From Streptacidiphilus jeojiense (GTDB lineage Bacteria; Actinomycetota; Actinomycetes; Streptomycetales; Streptomycetaceae), in assembly GCF_000719095.1 (NCBI RefSeq), contig NZ_JOEH01000010.1, positions 186,001 to 250,000 on the forward strand: a DNA stretch of 64,000 nt, written 5' to 3'. Below, piece after piece: positions 12,951 through 23,037 of the stretch; position 1 is the first letter of the stretch; the number at the start of each line of letters is the position of its first letter. Position numbers and translations under genes: made by a program. The notes under the pieces were generated by a model, which was given only the letters and a program-made list of their open reading frames with translations, was not told the origin of the DNA and ran no database searches.

Positions 12951-13835
12951 CGGTAACCGCCTCCTGTGTGCTGCTGTTCATCGCTTCTTCGTCATGTGTT
13001 GCGGGTGGCTCTCGGTTTGAGCCCGTCCCCAGGGTGGGGACCATCCCTGTGGGTGCGGAGTCCGGTGCGAGTGGCCCCGGCCGCTCCCTGTTGCTGGAGA
13101 CAGTCTGACGCACTCCACCGACAGCGGAGGCAGATGGGGGGAAGACGGCTCGAACCCGTGTCGGGTCGCCGTCATCCACAGATCAAGCGCCCACCTGCTT
13201 TTCGATCATCCCCGAGCTCTATACGTGGGGTAGTAGTAGTAGGCCTTGTGGAAACCGTGGATAACCCTGTTCCACCCAGCTCAGACCCGCTTTTCTGTCC
13301 ACATTGGACCTGTGGGGAACCGGTGGAAAAACTACCCGGGCTGTGGACGTAGCACCCTTCCCCCACAGGGCAGTTGAGTTGTCCCCAGGTTTTCCCCAGC
13401 TGCGTCCCCAGGATTGTGCCTGGTTCTCCCCAGCCCCACTGACAACATCGTGTGTCGTCTTTCACTCGGAGAAGTGAAATGTGGATTGATGTTGCCGAAC
13501 TGTGGACATTGCTGTGGAGAACCCGGCGAAAACTGGGGACAACCGGCCTAGTCCTGGGGACGGCGGGTGGATAACCCTGGCGCCGTGTTGACGGCCCTTC
13601 AGTTGTCCACACCCTGTGGACGGTCTCTTCCCACAAGTCCACAGGCAGGTGAGCTGCACGGACAGCTCCATGATGGCCCAGCCTGTGGAGGGATTCTGGA
13701 TAACTCCGCTCTCCCCAGGGTGTGGACGGGGAAAACCCCTCCGTCCTGTGGACCCGCGCCGCCCCGACTGTTCCTGTTCGAACCAGCAGCACGTCCGTGC
13801 GGGCCCCGCCGGAGGCACTGGAGGCACCGGGGACG
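12951..13835. other. oriC: Chromosomal replication origin oriC
   Basis: About 0.9 kb without a gene lies between dnaN and dnaA, packed with DnaA-box-like 9-mers in both orientations. The perfect streptomycete box ttgtccaca lies at 13603-13611. Close variants on the plus strand are tcatccaca (13172-13180), ctgtccaca (13295-13303) and aagtccaca (13635-13643). On the minus strand they include cgtggataa (13256-13264), tgtggacgt (13342-13350), tgtggattg (13480-13488), tgtggacat (13501-13509), ggtggataa (13566-13574), tgtggacgg (13615-13623 and 13721-13729) and tgtggaccc (13747-13755). The stretch 13440-13500 is the least GC-rich and may be the unwinding area. Short open frames here are fortuitous. 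Confidence 0.96.
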
Positions 13836-13874
13836 GCAGAAGGGCCCCGGAGGCGTGCTCCGGGGCCCTTCTGC
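13836..13874 (-). terminator. dnaA terminator
   Basis: A perfect 16-base stem, gcagaagggccccgga (13836-13851) with tccggggcccttctgc (13859-13874), has a 7-base loop. It lies directly past the dnaA stop codon and shields oriC from dnaA transcription. Confidence 0.88.
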
Positions 13875-13902
13875 GACGTGCTGGGGGTCTGTCGACGCGG
13901 TG

Positions 13903-15810
13903 TCAGCTCTTGATGCGGTTGGTCAGCTCGGTGACCTGGTTGTAGATGGAGCGCCGCTCGGCCATCATCGTGCGGATCTTCCGGTCGGCGTGCATCACCG
14001 TGGTGTGGTCCCGGCCGCCGAACTGCGCCCCGATCTTGGGCAGGGACAGGTCGGTGAGCTCCCGGCACAGGTACATGGCGATCTGCCGGGCGGTGACCAG
14101 GACCCGGCTCCGGGAGGAACCGCAGAGGTCGTCCACGCTCAGGCCGAAGTAGGCGGCGGTCTGCTGCATGATGACCTGCGCGGTGATCTCCGGGCCGGCC
14201 TCCTCGCCGCCGGGGACCAGGTCCTTGAGCACGATCTCGGCCAACTGCAGGTCCACCGGCGCCCGGTTGAGGCTGGCGAAGGCCGTCACCCGGATCAGCG
14301 CGCCCTCCAACTCCCGGATGTTGCGCGAGATCCGGGAGGCGATGAACTCCAGGACCTCCGGCGGGGCGTTGAGTTGCTCCTGGATCGCCTTCTTGCGGAG
14401 GATCGCGATCCGGGTCTCCAGCTCGGGCGGCTGGACGTCGGTGGTGAGCCCCCACTCGAAGCGGTTGCGGAGCCGGTCCTCCAGGGTGACCAGCTGCTTG
14501 GGCGGCCGGTCCGAGGAGATCACGATCTGCTTGTTGGCGTTGTGCAGGGTGTTGAAGGTGTGGAAGAACTCCTCCTGGGTCGACTCCTTGCTCTGCAGGA
14601 ACTGGATGTCGTCGACCAGCAGGATGTCCATGTCGCGGTAGCGCTGCCGGAACCCGTCGCCCTTGTCGTCCCGGATCGAGTTGATGAACTCGTTGGTGAA
14701 CTCCTCCGAGCTCACGTAGCGCACCCGGGTACCCGGGTAGAGGCTCCGGGCGTAGTGCCCGATGGCGTGCAGCAGATGGGTCTTGCCCAGGCCCGACTCC
14801 CCGTAGATGAACAGCGGGTTGTAGGCCTTCGCGGGGGCCTCGGCCACGGCGACCGCGGCCGCGTGGGCGAAGCGGTTGCTGGAACCGATGACGAAGGTCT
14901 CGAAGAGGTACTTGGGGTTGAGCCGTGCCGCCGGCTCGTCCTTGCGCGGGAGCGCTGGGGCGCCGCTGGAGCCGCCGCCGGGACGGTTCCTGGGGTGCTC
15001 CGGCGGGGTCGGCTCGGGGCGCAGCGAGGGCAGGTGGTCGCCGCCGCCGTCCTCGCGGCCCTGCTCGCCCTGGCGGTGGTCGCCCTGTCGGGGGTCCAGC
15101 TGGTGCGGGTCGGCGTGGCGGGGCGAGCCGTGCCGGGGGTCGCGTCCGTCGCGCTCGTCCCGGCTGTCGCGTCCGTCCCGTCCGCCCTGGGCCTCGCCCT
15201 GGTGGCCGGGCAGCGGGCGGAAGGGCTCCTCGGCGGCGCGGTGCTGCTCCCAGGGGCGCTGCTGCGGCGGCTGGAGGGCGGCCGGCGGCCACTCGTCCTC
15301 GGGGTCGTGCGGTGCCCGGCCGGGGAAGGCGCCCGGGTAGCCGCCGCCGGGACCGCCGGCCGGGACGCCGTAGTAGCCGCCGCGCTCCTGGTAGGGAGGG
15401 GCGGGCCGGTCGCCGCGGCGGTCGTAGCCGTAGTCGGCGCCGAAGTCGCGCTGCTGCGGGTAGGAGGAGTACTCGTCGGGCTGCGGGTTCTGCTGCTCGG
15501 GCTCGCGCGGCGGCGGGGCCTGCGGCGCAGGGGCCAGCGGGGCGGCGTTGGCGTCCACGATCACGGCGATCCGCATCGGGCGCCCGTACTCGCGGCTCAG
15601 CTGCTCGGTGATGGCCGGCAGCAGCCTGCCCTCAAGCACCCCCTTGGCGTAGTCATTGGGGGTGGCCAGCAGCGCGGTGTCCTGCATCAGGCCCATCGGC
15701 TGGGTGCTCCGCAGCCACTGGGCGTCCATCGTTTTGACGTCCTGGTCGTTGCCCAGTCGCTCGACGACCCGCGCCCACACGGTCGCAAGGTCGCTGCTGT
15801 TATCAGCCAC
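13903..15810 (-). CDS. dnaA: Chromosomal replication initiator DnaA
   Basis: DnaA binds DnaA boxes at oriC and opens the duplex. The open frame runs further upstream, but the true start is the GTG at 15810 ([15 protein letters not shown]), giving 635 residues. Domain I spans about 1-90. Domain II is a long Pro/Gly/Gln/Arg-rich linker (about 95-290), typical of streptomycetes. Domain III has Walker [10 protein letters not shown] (about 338) and Walker [10 protein letters not shown] (about 400). Domain IV carries the DnaA signature around [15 protein letters not shown] (about 600). A DnaA box upstream suggests autoregulation. Confidence 0.98.
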   Translation of the reverse strand: MADNSSDLATVWARVVERLGNDQDVKTMDAQWLRSTQPMGLMQDTALLATPNDYAKGVLEGRLLPAITEQLSREYGRPMRIAVIVDANAAPLAPAPQAPPPREPEQQNPQPDEYSSYPQQRDFGADYGYDRRGDRPAPPYQERGGYYGVPAGGPGGGYPGAFPGRAPHDPEDEWPPAALQPPQQRPWEQHRAAEEPFRPLPGHQGEAQGGRDGRDSRDERDGRDPRHGSPRHADPHQLDPRQGDHRQGEQGREDGGGDHLPSLRPEPTPPEHPRNRPGGGSSGAPALPRKDEPAARLNPKYLFETFVIGSSNRFAHAAAVAVAEAPAKAYNPLFIYGESGLGKTHLLHAIGHYARSLYPGTRVRYVSSEEFTNEFINSIRDDKGDGFRQRYRDMDILLVDDIQFLQSKESTQEEFFHTFNTLHNANKQIVISSDRPPKQLVTLEDRLRNRFEWGLTTDVQPPELETRIAILRKKAIQEQLNAPPEVLEFIASRISRNIRELEGALIRVTAFASLNRAPVDLQLAEIVLKDLVPGGEEAGPEITAQVIMQQTAAYFGLSVDDLCGSSRSRVLVTARQIAMYLCRELTDLSLPKIGAQFGGRDHTTVMHADRKIRTMMAERRSIYNQVTELTNRIKS

Positions 15811-16261
15811 TGGTGCACGCTTTCTCGTTCCACCGGGGCAGGTGGTGGGGGCCGGGGTGGGGAGGACGGGCAGACGGAGTTTGCCAACGGTAGTCAGCGT
15901 GGGGCCCGCATTCAAGTTCTTGTCCACAGGCTGTGTACAGCAGTGTCGCAGACCGGGGGCGGGCAGCCGAATGTCCGGGCGCCCGACGGGCTTCGTCATC
16001 AGGGTGGTGGCGGGTGGCGGGTGGGCACGTGCGACGCCGTCTCCGGAACGGGCTGGTTTGACCCGTGGACCGGCTTCCGCGTACCGTAACGAGGTCGAGT
16101 TGTCGATGGCCGCTGCCGCATGCCCGCGGAATATCCGCACACCACGGCGCGCAGCTACGGGCGTCGTGGATCACCGTACATAACGGTTATGGGGATCGCG
16201 CGGACGCACGGTGACGGCTACCGACGCCCCGCCACCCTTCGATTCATCCTGGAGTCCCCCC
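15811..16261. promoter_or_regulatory. Divergent dnaA / rpmH promoter region with a DnaA box
   Basis: This is a gene-free 451-base stretch between dnaA (leftward) and rpmH (rightward). A perfect DnaA box ttgtccaca lies at 15920-15928, about 110 bases upstream of the dnaA start, next to the palindrome ctgtgtacag at 15931-15940. Autoregulation of dnaA through such boxes is established in bacteria. The palindrome cataac-g-gttatg at 16179-16191 lies about 70 bases before rpmH and may be part of its promoter or an operator. Exact promoter elements are not assigned. Confidence 0.6.
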
Positions 16262-16399
16262 GTGAGCAAGCGCACTTTCCAGCCGAACAACCGTCGTCGT
16301 GCGAAGACCCATGGCTTCCGCCTGCGGATGCGCACCCGTGCCGGCCGTGCGATCCTCGCGGCTCGCCGCGAAAAGGGCCGCGCTCGCCTGTCCGCCTGA
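16262..16399 (+). CDS. rpmH: 50S ribosomal protein L34
   Basis: L34 is 45 residues long, with a GTG start preceded by GGAG. The sequence from [18 protein letters not shown] to the C-terminal basic stretch is standard L34, a very basic protein of the large subunit. The protein is short enough to be missed by length filters. It heads the conserved rpmH-rnpA-yidD-yidC-jag-rsmG group. Confidence 0.98.
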   Translation: MSKRTFQPNNRRRAKTHGFRLRMRTRAGRAILAARREKGRARLSA

Positions 16400-16415
16400 T
16401 CCACCAGGTCATGTC

Positions 16416-16910
16416 GTGCTGCCTTCCGAACATCGGTTGAGGCGGCGCCAGGACTTCGCGACCGCGGTGCGGCGGGGCCGTCGCGCCGGACGACCGCTCC
16501 TGGTCGTGCATCTCAGCGAGAGCAGGGATGTCACGACCGGAGCGCCGTACGGCGAGGGCGATCCCGTGGCCACCACGGACTTGTCGTCAACGGACCCGCA
16601 CAGCGCCGGGGAGAGACCCTCTCCGGCGCGTGCGGGTTTTGTCGTCAGCAAGGCCGTGGGACCGGCTGTGGTCCGCAACCGCGTGAAGCGTCGCCTGCGT
16701 CACCTGATGGCCGCGCGTATCACCGGGCTGCCCGCAGGTAGCCTGATAGTGGTACGCGCGCTGCCCCCTGCCGGGACGGCGGAATTCGCGGACCTGGAAC
16801 GTGATCTGGATTCCGCACTGCGGAAACTGTCGGCCCCCCGGGGCGGGCGGCCCCGTGGGACCGGTACCGCACCTCCTGATGCATCCTCGCCGATGGGAGC
16901 AGGGCAGTGA
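16416..16910 (+). CDS. rnpA: Ribonuclease P protein component
   Basis: RnpA supports the RNase P RNA in maturing tRNA 5' ends. The start is the GTG at 16416, giving [20 protein letters not shown] at the N-terminus and 164 residues. The RNR region is [15 protein letters not shown] (about 84-98). This is about 40 residues longer than the usual 120-125: there is an insertion between VVHL and [10 protein letters not shown] (about residues 33-68) and a longer C-terminal tail. It overlaps yidD by four bases. Confidence 0.96.
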   Translation: MLPSEHRLRRRQDFATAVRRGRRAGRPLLVVHLSESRDVTTGAPYGEGDPVATTDLSSTDPHSAGERPSPARAGFVVSKAVGPAVVRNRVKRRLRHLMAARITGLPAGSLIVVRALPPAGTAEFADLERDLDSALRKLSAPRGGRPRGTGTAPPDASSPMGAGQ

Positions 16911-17308
16911 CGTACCTGCTGGTGGCGGTTGTCTGCCTGGCCGGGCTGCTGTTCGGCCGGTACCTCCTGCTGGCCCTGATCAGGCTCTATCAGTGGACGA
17001 TCAGCCCGCTGCTGGGGCCGGTCTGCCGCTACCACCCCTCGTGCTCGCGCTACGGGTTCGAGGCGATCAGGGTCCACGGCGCCGTCAAGGGCACGGCCCT
17101 GACCGCCTGGCGCATCCTGCGGTGCAATCCGTGGAGTGCCGGCGGCGTCGACCATGTTCCAGCGCGCAAGCACCCTGTCTGGCATCGGCGGATGCTCAAC
17201 GTTCTGTCCCGAGACCTCCCCGTCTCCCCTAAGACCGACGACTTGGGACCCCACACCTCTAGCCGGGCCGATGTGCCGGCTCCCTCGACCAACGCCCAAG
17301 GAGCATGA
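16907..17308 (+). CDS. yidD: Membrane protein insertion efficiency factor YidD
   Basis: YidD assists YidC-dependent membrane insertion. It has 133 residues, starting at a GTG that overlaps the rnpA stop. The N-terminal hydrophobic segment is followed by the family core [20 protein letters not shown], then SRYGFEAI and WRILRCNPW with the conserved cysteines. The C-terminal 45 or so residues are a polar extension. It overlaps the yidC start, so translational coupling is likely. Confidence 0.95.
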   Translation: MTYLLVAVVCLAGLLFGRYLLLALIRLYQWTISPLLGPVCRYHPSCSRYGFEAIRVHGAVKGTALTAWRILRCNPWSAGGVDHVPARKHPVWHRRMLNVLSRDLPVSPKTDDLGPHTSSRADVPAPSTNAQGA

Positions 17309-18600
17309 CCGTGGGGTTTCTCGACCCGATCCTCGGCCCGCTGTACACAGCCGTCTCGTGGATCATCGTCCAGTTCCATTCGCTGTACAGCCAGGTCTTC
17401 AACCCTGACGGCGGCTGGGCCTGGGGTCTGGCGATCGTCTCGCTGGTGATCCTGGTCCGCGCCTGCATGATCCCGCTGACGATCAAGCAGACCAAGTCGA
17501 TGCGGGCGATGCAGGCGCTGCAGCCCCGGCTGAAGGTCATCCAGGACCGCTACAAGGGCGACCGGCAGAAGCTCGCCGAAGAGCAGATGAAGCTGTACAA
17601 GGAGGCGGGCGCCAACCCGGCCTCCAGCTGCCTTCCGCTGCTGATCCAGTCGCCGTTCTTCATGTCGCTGTACGGCGTGCTGAGCAACGTCGCCCACGGC
17701 AAGACCGTCGGTGTGATCAACCAGACGCTGCTGAACAGCGCCACCAAGGCGCACATCTTCGGCGCTCCGCTGTCGGCCTCGTTCGTGCACTCCACGCTCA
17801 CCAGCGTCAAGATCGTCACCGCGGTCATGATCCTGACGATGTGCTTCACGCAGTTCCTGACCACGCGCCAGCTCATGACGAAGAACGTCGACCTCACGGT
17901 CAAGACGCCGTACATGCAGCAGCAGAAGATGATGATGTACGTCTTCCCGGTCATCTACATCTTCTTCGGCATCAACATGCCGGTCGGTGTGCTGATCTAC
18001 ATGGTCACCTCCAACCTGTGGACCCTGGGCCAGCAGCTGGTGATCATCCGGCAGAACCCGACCCCCGGCTCGGTGGCCTTCAAGCAGCGCCAGGACCGGC
18101 TGAAGGCCGCGGGCAAGCTGAACGCCGACGGCACCCCGGTCAAGGCCGGTCTGGCCTCGCTGGTGAAGGGCGGCAGCGCCCCCGAGGAGGCAGCTCCGGA
18201 GGACACCGGGCCGGTGCGCCGCCAGCAGCCCAAGCGGCAGACCAAGGCCCAGCGCCAGAGCGGCGGCTCGGCCGGTGCGGCGGGCTCCGCCGGGACGGCT
18301 CCGGCGGACGCCGTGGTCGAGGCGGCCGAGAACACGGCGAAGAGCGGTACGGCGAAGAGCAGCAGCACGCCGCGGAACGGCACCCCGAAGGGTGCGGGCA
18401 CGGCCGCCGGCAAGGCCGCTGCGCCCAAGCAGACGCCGAACCAGACCCGCGGGCGGGCCAAGACCGGTGGCGGTGGCAGCGCCGCGGGCGGTGGCACCGG
18501 CAGCGGTGCCGGGTCCGCACAGAGCGGCGGCCAGAAGCGCACCAACCAGCCCGGCAAGCGCAACCCGCAGCCGGCCGGTCGGCCGAAGAAGAAGTCCTAG
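17305..18600 (+). CDS. yidC: Membrane protein insertase YidC
   Basis: YidC/Oxa1 inserts membrane proteins alone or with Sec. It has 431 residues. The core has five membrane helices between about 15 and 245: the first around [15 protein letters not shown], then [19 protein letters not shown], the [16 protein letters not shown] region, and the later [20 protein letters not shown] helices. The last 170 or so residues are a low-complexity Lys/Ala/Gly/Thr tail ending in KKKS, probably contacting ribosomes. The ATG overlaps the yidD stop. Confidence 0.96.
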   Translation: MTVGFLDPILGPLYTAVSWIIVQFHSLYSQVFNPDGGWAWGLAIVSLVILVRACMIPLTIKQTKSMRAMQALQPRLKVIQDRYKGDRQKLAEEQMKLYKEAGANPASSCLPLLIQSPFFMSLYGVLSNVAHGKTVGVINQTLLNSATKAHIFGAPLSASFVHSTLTSVKIVTAVMILTMCFTQFLTTRQLMTKNVDLTVKTPYMQQQKMMMYVFPVIYIFFGINMPVGVLIYMVTSNLWTLGQQLVIIRQNPTPGSVAFKQRQDRLKAAGKLNADGTPVKAGLASLVKGGSAPEEAAPEDTGPVRRQQPKRQTKAQRQSGGSAGAAGSAGTAPADAVVEAAENTAKSGTAKSSSTPRNGTPKGAGTAAGKAAAPKQTPNQTRGRAKTGGGGSAAGGGTGSGAGSAQSGGQKRTNQPGKRNPQPAGRPKKKS

Positions 18601-18675
18601 TCCCGGGCACGTCCTGGCGACGACTTCCGCACCGATTTCCCCTGTCAGCATCACAGAATCCAAAGGAGTCCACCC

Positions 18676-19218
18676 GTGACGGAAGGAACCGTGGCACCCG
18701 TCCCCAGCGACGAGTCGAAGAGTGCCGCGACGGGCACCGACGTGCTCGGCCACCTCGAGCAGGAGGGTGAGATCGCCGCGGACTACCTGGAGGCCCTTCT
18801 CGACATCGCGGACCTCGACGGCGACATCGACATGGATGTGGAGGGCGACCGCGCCTCCGTGTCGATCATCGGCGAGGGGCCCGGGGCGGATCGGAGTCTG
18901 CTGCGCCTGGTCGGCCAGGACGGTGAGGTGCTGGAGGCCCTGCAGGAGCTGACCCGGCTCGCCGTGCACCGGGAGACCGGGGAGCGCAGCAGGCTGATGC
19001 TGGACATCGCCGGGTTCCGGGCGCGCAAGCGTGCCGAGTTGGCCGAGCTGGGCGCCCAGGCGGCCAAGGAGGCCAAGGAGAGCGGTGAGCCGGTGAAGCT
19101 CAAGGCGATGACGCCGTTCGAGCGCAAGGTGGTCCATGACGCCGTCGCTGCGGCCGGGCTGCGGAGCGAGTCGGAGGGCGAGGAGCCGCAGCGGCGCGTC
19201 GTGGTGCTGCCGGCTTAG
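18676..19218 (+). CDS. jag: Jag/KhpB RNA-binding protein (KH and R3H domains)
   Basis: Jag is a cytoplasmic RNA-binding protein found after yidC. It has 180 residues from GTG, with AAAGGAG upstream. An acidic N-terminus is followed by a KH-like domain (about 30-110, with LLRLVGQDGEVLEALQELTR) and a C-terminal R3H domain (about 125-165, MTPFERKVVHDAVA with the ER..HD pattern). It probably acts in RNA metabolism linked to cell envelope growth, as known for KhpB in Firmicutes. Confidence 0.93.
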   Translation: MTEGTVAPVPSDESKSAATGTDVLGHLEQEGEIAADYLEALLDIADLDGDIDMDVEGDRASVSIIGEGPGADRSLLRLVGQDGEVLEALQELTRLAVHRETGERSRLMLDIAGFRARKRAELAELGAQAAKEAKESGEPVKLKAMTPFERKVVHDAVAAAGLRSESEGEEPQRRVVVLPA

Positions 19219-19260
19219 GCGGACTGTTCCACACTGGGACAGGGTGATGTGAACGATGGA

Positions 19261-19291
19261 CGGCCCCGTCTGCGATGTGCAGACGGGGCCG
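19261..19291 (+). terminator. Terminator between jag and rsmG
   Basis: A perfect 13-base stem, cggccccgtctgc (19261-19273) with gcagacggggccg (19279-19291), has a 5-base loop. It separates jag from rsmG, so the rsmG promoter probably lies within or just after it. Confidence 0.85.
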
Positions 19292-19321
19292 TACTGCCGC
19301 GGTGAGGGAAAGGTTCGGCAC

Positions 19322-20107
19322 ATGTCGGAGGCGGACGGTCGGTTGGTGGCCGAGGAGTTCTCGAAGGAGCTCCCGGAGGCCCCTGCGGCGGCACGGGCGG
19401 TGTTCGGGGACCGCTTCGGGCTGGCGGTGCGCTACGCCGAGTTGCTGGCCGACGCGGGGGTGCGGCGCGGACTCATCGGTCCGCGCGAGGTGCCGCGGTT
19501 GTGGGAGCGGCATGTGCTGAACTGCGCGGTGCTGGGCGAGCTGCTGCCGCCGGACGCCTCGCTGTGCGATGTGGGCTCGGGGGCCGGGCTGCCGGGTATC
19601 CCGGTGGCGCTGGCCCGCCCCGATGTGCGGATCACCCTGCTGGAGCCGCTGCTGCGACGCACCACCTTCCTGGAGGAGGTGGTGAAGGAGCTGGGGCTGG
19701 AGAATGTGACGGTGCTCCGGGGGCGGGCCGAGGAGATGGTCGGCAAGCTGGCGGTCGATGTGGTGACCGCGCGGGCGGTCGCTCCGTTGGACCGGCTCGC
19801 CGGATGGGGATTGCCGCTGCTGCGCCCCTTCGGGGAGATGCTGGCACTCAAGGGCGACTCGGCCGCCCAGGAGCTGGTGGACCACAAGGGCGCGCTGGTG
19901 AAACTGGGCGCCACCGAGTGGTCGGTGGCGGTGGCCGGCGAAGGTGTGGTGGAGACCCCGACGCATGTGGTGCGGGTCAAGGTGGGGGAGAGTCCGGGTG
20001 GCGTCCGGGCGGCGACCCGTCGGGCCCGGGCGGCCCGCAAGGGCGGCCGCGCTCCTGGGCAGTCGGCCGGCGGTGCCAGCCGTGGCAGCTCCAGGCGGCG
20101 TCGCTAG
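19322..20107 (+). CDS. rsmG: 16S rRNA (guanine-527-N7)-methyltransferase
   Basis: RsmG (GidB) methylates G527 of 16S rRNA using SAM, and its loss gives low-level streptomycin resistance. The ATG at 19322 (MSEADGR) gives 261 residues. The longer open frame would start inside the upstream terminator. The SAM-binding motif is [17 protein letters not shown] (about 80-96), followed by [11 protein letters not shown] and [14 protein letters not shown]. The C-terminus is Arg/Gly/Ala-rich. Confidence 0.96.
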   Translation: MSEADGRLVAEEFSKELPEAPAAARAVFGDRFGLAVRYAELLADAGVRRGLIGPREVPRLWERHVLNCAVLGELLPPDASLCDVGSGAGLPGIPVALARPDVRITLLEPLLRRTTFLEEVVKELGLENVTVLRGRAEEMVGKLAVDVVTARAVAPLDRLAGWGLPLLRPFGEMLALKGDSAAQELVDHKGALVKLGATEWSVAVAGEGVVETPTHVVRVKVGESPGGVRAATRRARAARKGGRAPGQSAGGASRGSSRRRR

Positions 20108-20140
20108 CCGTCGTTGGTCGTCGTTGGTCGTCATTCGACA

Positions 20141-20193
20141 GACCGGAAGGGCCCCTGTTTCACGTGAAACGTGAAACAGGGGCCCTTCCGGTC
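20141..20193 (+). terminator. rsmG terminator with an embedded parS
   Basis: A 23-base perfect stem (20141-20163 with 20171-20193) has a 7-base loop gtgaaac (20164-20170). The top of the stem is formed by gtttcac, so the terminator and the parS at 20156-20171 share bases. Confidence 0.88.
20156..20171. promoter_or_regulatory. parS: parS site 1
   Basis: tgtttcacgtgaaacg matches the streptomycete parS consensus at 15 of 16 bases. ParB spreads from such sites near oriC. It lies inside the rsmG terminator stem. Confidence 0.95.
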
Positions 20194-20236
20194 TCCGGAG
20201 TGTCGTTCCGTCATATATCCCCCATAACGGGCATCG

Positions 20237-20252
20237 TGTTTCACGTGAAACG
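20237..20252. promoter_or_regulatory. parS: parS site 2
   Basis: tgtttcacgtgaaacg matches consensus at 15 of 16 bases, in the rsmG-parA spacer. Confidence 0.95.
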
Positions 20253-20498
20253 TCGCTCGCTGCTTCCCGGGATCCTGAGCCGCAGTCGTGGAGCCGCTCA
20301 GTTCAGTCGTCGTTTGGGTGAAGATCGGCCATCAACGGGTCCAGAAGGACCACAACCGTCCCCGGGTGTCACCGGCCTGCGCGATGATTTCATCGACAGC
20401 CGTGACGGAGAGGGGGGCGATCCCTTGCCCAGCGAGACTCACACCGTAGAGGGGCCACTGCCGGGGCCGCGGGTCCGAAGTGGACGAATGGGGACCGC

Positions 20499-20514
20499 TG
20501 TTTCACGTGAAACA
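20499..20514. promoter_or_regulatory. parS: parS site 3, perfect
   Basis: tgtttcacgtgaaaca is a perfect 16-base palindrome 25 bases before the chosen parA start. ParB bound here could repress parAB. Confidence 0.97.
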
Positions 20515-20538
20515 GCGACGCATGAAACACTGGCGCCC

Positions 20539-21573
20539 ATGCATCCCATGCAGGAGTCGGAAGCCGTTCCGCTGATTGACGACACACCCATCGGACGGGC
20601 AGCCCAGGCCGCTGTCGACGCGATGGGGCGGGTCGGGGAGGCGCTACCGCGCCCCGCGGCCACCCGGGTCATGGTGGTCGCCAACCAGAAGGGCGGGGTG
20701 GGCAAGACCACGACGACGGTCAATCTCGCGGCCTCACTGGCGCTGCACGGGGCCCGGGTGCTGGTGATCGACCTGGATCCCCAGGGGAACGCCTCCACCG
20801 CCCTGGGTATCGACCATCATGCCGAGGTCCCTTCGATCTACGACGTCCTGGTCGAGGGCAAGCCGCTCGCCGATGTGGTCCAGCCGGTGGTGGATGTGGA
20901 GGGGCTCTTCTGCTGCCCGGCCACCATCGACCTGGCCGGAGCAGAGATCGAGTTGGTCTCGCTGGTGGCCAGGGAGAGCCGGCTGCAGCGCGCCATCGAG
21001 GCGTATGAGCAGCCCCTGGACTACGTACTGATCGACTGCCCGCCTTCGCTGGGCCTGCTGACGGTCAATGCGATGGTGGCCGGACGCGAGGTGCTGATCC
21101 CGATCCAGTGCGAGTACTACGCGCTGGAGGGGCTGGGACAGCTGCTGCGGAATGTGGACCTGGTGCGCGCGCACCTCAATCCCCATCTGCATGTGTCGAC
21201 GATCCTGCTGACCATGTACGACGCCCGTACCCGACTGGCATCACAGGTCGCGGACGAGGTCCGCAGTCACTTCCAGGACGAGGTGCTGCGGACCAGCATC
21301 CCCCGCTCGGTGCGCGTGTCCGAGGCGCCCAGCTACGGTCAGACAGTCCTCACCTACGACCCCGGATCGACGGGGGCGCTCTCCTATCTGGAGGCCGCGA
21401 AGGAGATCGCGCTGCGCGGGGCGGAGAAGGACCAGCGGGCCGCGGACGAGCGCTTCGCTGCATCGCCCGGGAACCCGGGCGTCTATCAGCAGCAGCCCCG
21501 TCGGATGGCGGAGCAGGACAGCACAGGACAGCACGCCGCAGTAGAGCACGGCACGATGGAGGGGCAGCGGTGA
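20539..21573 (+). CDS. parA: Chromosome partitioning ATPase ParA
   Basis: ParA is the Walker-type ATPase that moves ParB-parS complexes; in Streptomyces it also times septation of aerial hyphae. From the ATG at 20539 it has 344 residues. The deviant Walker A is [14 protein letters not shown] (about 51-64), with [14 protein letters not shown] (about 74-87) and [17 protein letters not shown] (about 157-173). The N-terminal 45 residues are variable. An in-frame ATG at 20488 would add 17 residues reading through parS site 3 (VSRET). Its stop overlaps the parB start (GTGA), so the two are coupled. Confidence 0.96.
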   Translation: MHPMQESEAVPLIDDTPIGRAAQAAVDAMGRVGEALPRPAATRVMVVANQKGGVGKTTTTVNLAASLALHGARVLVIDLDPQGNASTALGIDHHAEVPSIYDVLVEGKPLADVVQPVVDVEGLFCCPATIDLAGAEIELVSLVARESRLQRAIEAYEQPLDYVLIDCPPSLGLLTVNAMVAGREVLIPIQCEYYALEGLGQLLRNVDLVRAHLNPHLHVSTILLTMYDARTRLASQVADEVRSHFQDEVLRTSIPRSVRVSEAPSYGQTVLTYDPGSTGALSYLEAAKEIALRGAEKDQRAADERFAASPGNPGVYQQQPRRMAEQDSTGQHAAVEHGTMEGQR

Positions 21574-22673
21574 GTGAGCGTCGTAGAGGTCTGGGGCGTG
21601 GCCTCGGGGCACTGATCCCGGCGGCCACCGGTCCGGAGAGCAGGCCGGCCCCGGCCGCGATCGGGGGTACCCGGTCGCCGGGCGAGGTCCCCTCGCTGAA
21701 CGGCGGAACGGAGTCGGCATCGGGTGGTGGCGGGGTCGGCACTCTGGAGCGCACCGCCGAGAGTGTCGTTTCACGTGAAACAGCGGTGGCCGGGCCTGAA
21801 CTGCAGGCGGTGGACGGGGCGTACTTCGCCGAGATCCCGCTGGATGCGATCACCCCCAACCCGCGTCAGCCGCGTGACGTCTTCGACGAGGAAGCCCTCG
21901 ACGAACTGGTCCACTCGATCCAGGAGGTGGGCCTGCTGCAGCCGGTGGTGGTCCGGCAGACCTCTCCGGACCGCTATGAGCTGATCATGGGTGAGCGCCG
22001 TTGGCGGGCATCCCGAAAGGCCGGGCTGGAGGCCATTCCGGCGATCGTCAGGGCCACCGAGGACGAGAAGCTCCTTCTTGACGCCCTGTTGGAGAACCTG
22101 CACCGCTCCCAGCTCAATCCGCTGGAAGAGGCGGCGGCCTACGATCAGCTGCTGCGTGACTTCTCCTGCAGCCATGAGGAGTTGGCCGATCGGATCGGGC
22201 GCTCCCGTCCGCAGGTGTCCAACACCCTGCGGCTGCTGAAGCTCTCGCCCAAGGTCCAGCGCAGGGTCGCTGCGGGGGTGCTGTCCGCCGGGCATGCCCG
22301 GGCCCTGCTGGCTCTGGACGATCCTGCCGAGCAGGAGAAGCTGGCGCATCGCATCAACGCCGAGGAGCTCTCGGTGCGTGCGGTGGAGCAGATCGTCAAG
22401 CTGATGTCGGAGGAGCAGCACCCCGAGCGGCGGTCGCGGGGTCCTCGGGCCGGGAAGTTGGTCTCCCCCGCACTGGCCAGTCTGGCGAGCCGGCTCTCCG
22501 ACCGCTTCGACACCCGGGTGAAGGTCGAGCTGGGCCAGAAGCGCGGGAAGATCGTGGTCGAGTTCGCCTCGGTGGAGGACCTCGACCGGATCCTCGGTTC
22601 CTTCGCCCCTGGGGAGGGGCAGCTGCTGAAGCAGGGGATGGACGGCGAGGCGGCAGCCGGGTCCGAGGGCTGA
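21570..22673 (+). CDS. parB: Chromosome partitioning protein ParB
   Basis: ParB binds parS, uses CTP to clamp and slide, and builds the segregation complex. It has 367 residues from the GTG at 21570, with GGAGGGG five bases upstream. The N-terminus [16 protein letters not shown] is the usual ParA-stimulating, Arg-containing peptide. The CTPase region has ITPNPRQPR (about 94-102) and [13 protein letters not shown] (about 140-152). The HTH is [20 protein letters not shown] (about 207-226), and a C-terminal dimerisation domain follows. A parS lies inside the gene at about codons 66-71. Confidence 0.98.
   Translation: MSERRRGLGRGLGALIPAATGPESRPAPAAIGGTRSPGEVPSLNGGTESASGGGGVGTLERTAESVVSRETAVAGPELQAVDGAYFAEIPLDAITPNPRQPRDVFDEEALDELVHSIQEVGLLQPVVVRQTSPDRYELIMGERRWRASRKAGLEAIPAIVRATEDEKLLLDALLENLHRSQLNPLEEAAAYDQLLRDFSCSHEELADRIGRSRPQVSNTLRLLKLSPKVQRRVAAGVLSAGHARALLALDDPAEQEKLAHRINAEELSVRAVEQIVKLMSEEQHPERRSRGPRAGKLVSPALASLASRLSDRFDTRVKVELGQKRGKIVVEFASVEDLDRILGSFAPGEGQLLKQGMDGEAAAGSEG
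21767..21782. promoter_or_regulatory. parS: parS site 4, inside parB
   Basis: cgtttcacgtgaaaca (15 of 16) lies in the variable N-terminal linker of parB, translated as part of VSRET. Confidence 0.95.
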
Positions 22674-22705
22674 TCGGGGCAGCGCGGTTCGGAGTTCGGA
22701 GTTCG

Positions 22706-22741
22706 GAAGGGCCCTTGTTTCACGTGAAACAAGGGCCCTTC
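22706..22741 (+). terminator. parB terminator built around a parS
   Basis: This is a perfect 36-base palindrome with no spacer: gaagggcccttgtttcac followed by its exact complement. The inner 16 bases are a perfect parS. Confidence 0.88.
22716..22731. promoter_or_regulatory. parS: parS site 5, perfect
   Basis: tgtttcacgtgaaaca is at the centre of the parB terminator palindrome. Confidence 0.97.
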
Positions 22742-22812
22742 TTGTTGCCCGGACCGGTGACTACGATGGCGACGAAGGCTCTCGGCACCGCTGTCGCGCC
22801 CGTGGAGGGGTC

Positions 22813-23037
22813 ATGCGTGAGCACAGACGAGCGACGTTCCTGACGGTGGAACTGGTGGTCGGTGCACTCTGCGGCTTTGTCTCCGGGATGATCCTGGACC
22901 GTTCCCGACGGGGTGCTGCGGGGCGCGCGGCGGACCTATCGTGGAAGCAGGATGCGGCGCGGCTGACAGCCGCCGAGCCCGAAGGTGTGGTGCATGGGAC
23001 GCAGGCTGGTACCGCTGACTCTCGACTCTCTCGCTGA
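22813..23037 (+). CDS. Small putative membrane protein
   Basis: A 74-residue open frame has GGAGGGG well placed before its ATG. It has a basic N-terminus and a hydrophobic helix (FLTVELVVGALCGFVSGMIL, about 9-28), then a polar tail. It overlaps the chosen start of the next gene by 44 bases in another frame, so either the tail or the call itself could be wrong. I recognise no family. Confidence 0.4.
   Translation: MREHRRATFLTVELVVGALCGFVSGMILDRSRRGAAGRAADLSWKQDAARLTAAEPEGVVHGTQAGTADSRLSR

Larger units (their letters stand above)
20194..20538. promoter_or_regulatory. parA upstream region
   Basis: No gene is assigned in this 345-base stretch, which holds two parS sites and must contain the parAB promoters. 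An in-frame ATG at 20488 would put parS site 3 inside parA. No clear ribosome binding site distinguishes the starts. Confidence 0.6.

Noticed and set aside
16120..16440. Plus-strand 106-codon frame overlapping rpmH
   Set aside because: It is out of frame with the certain L34 gene and has no family match or ribosome binding site.
19256..19321. Upstream start for rsmG
   Set aside because: The extended frame reads through a perfect terminator stem; the ATG at 19322 fits the family start.
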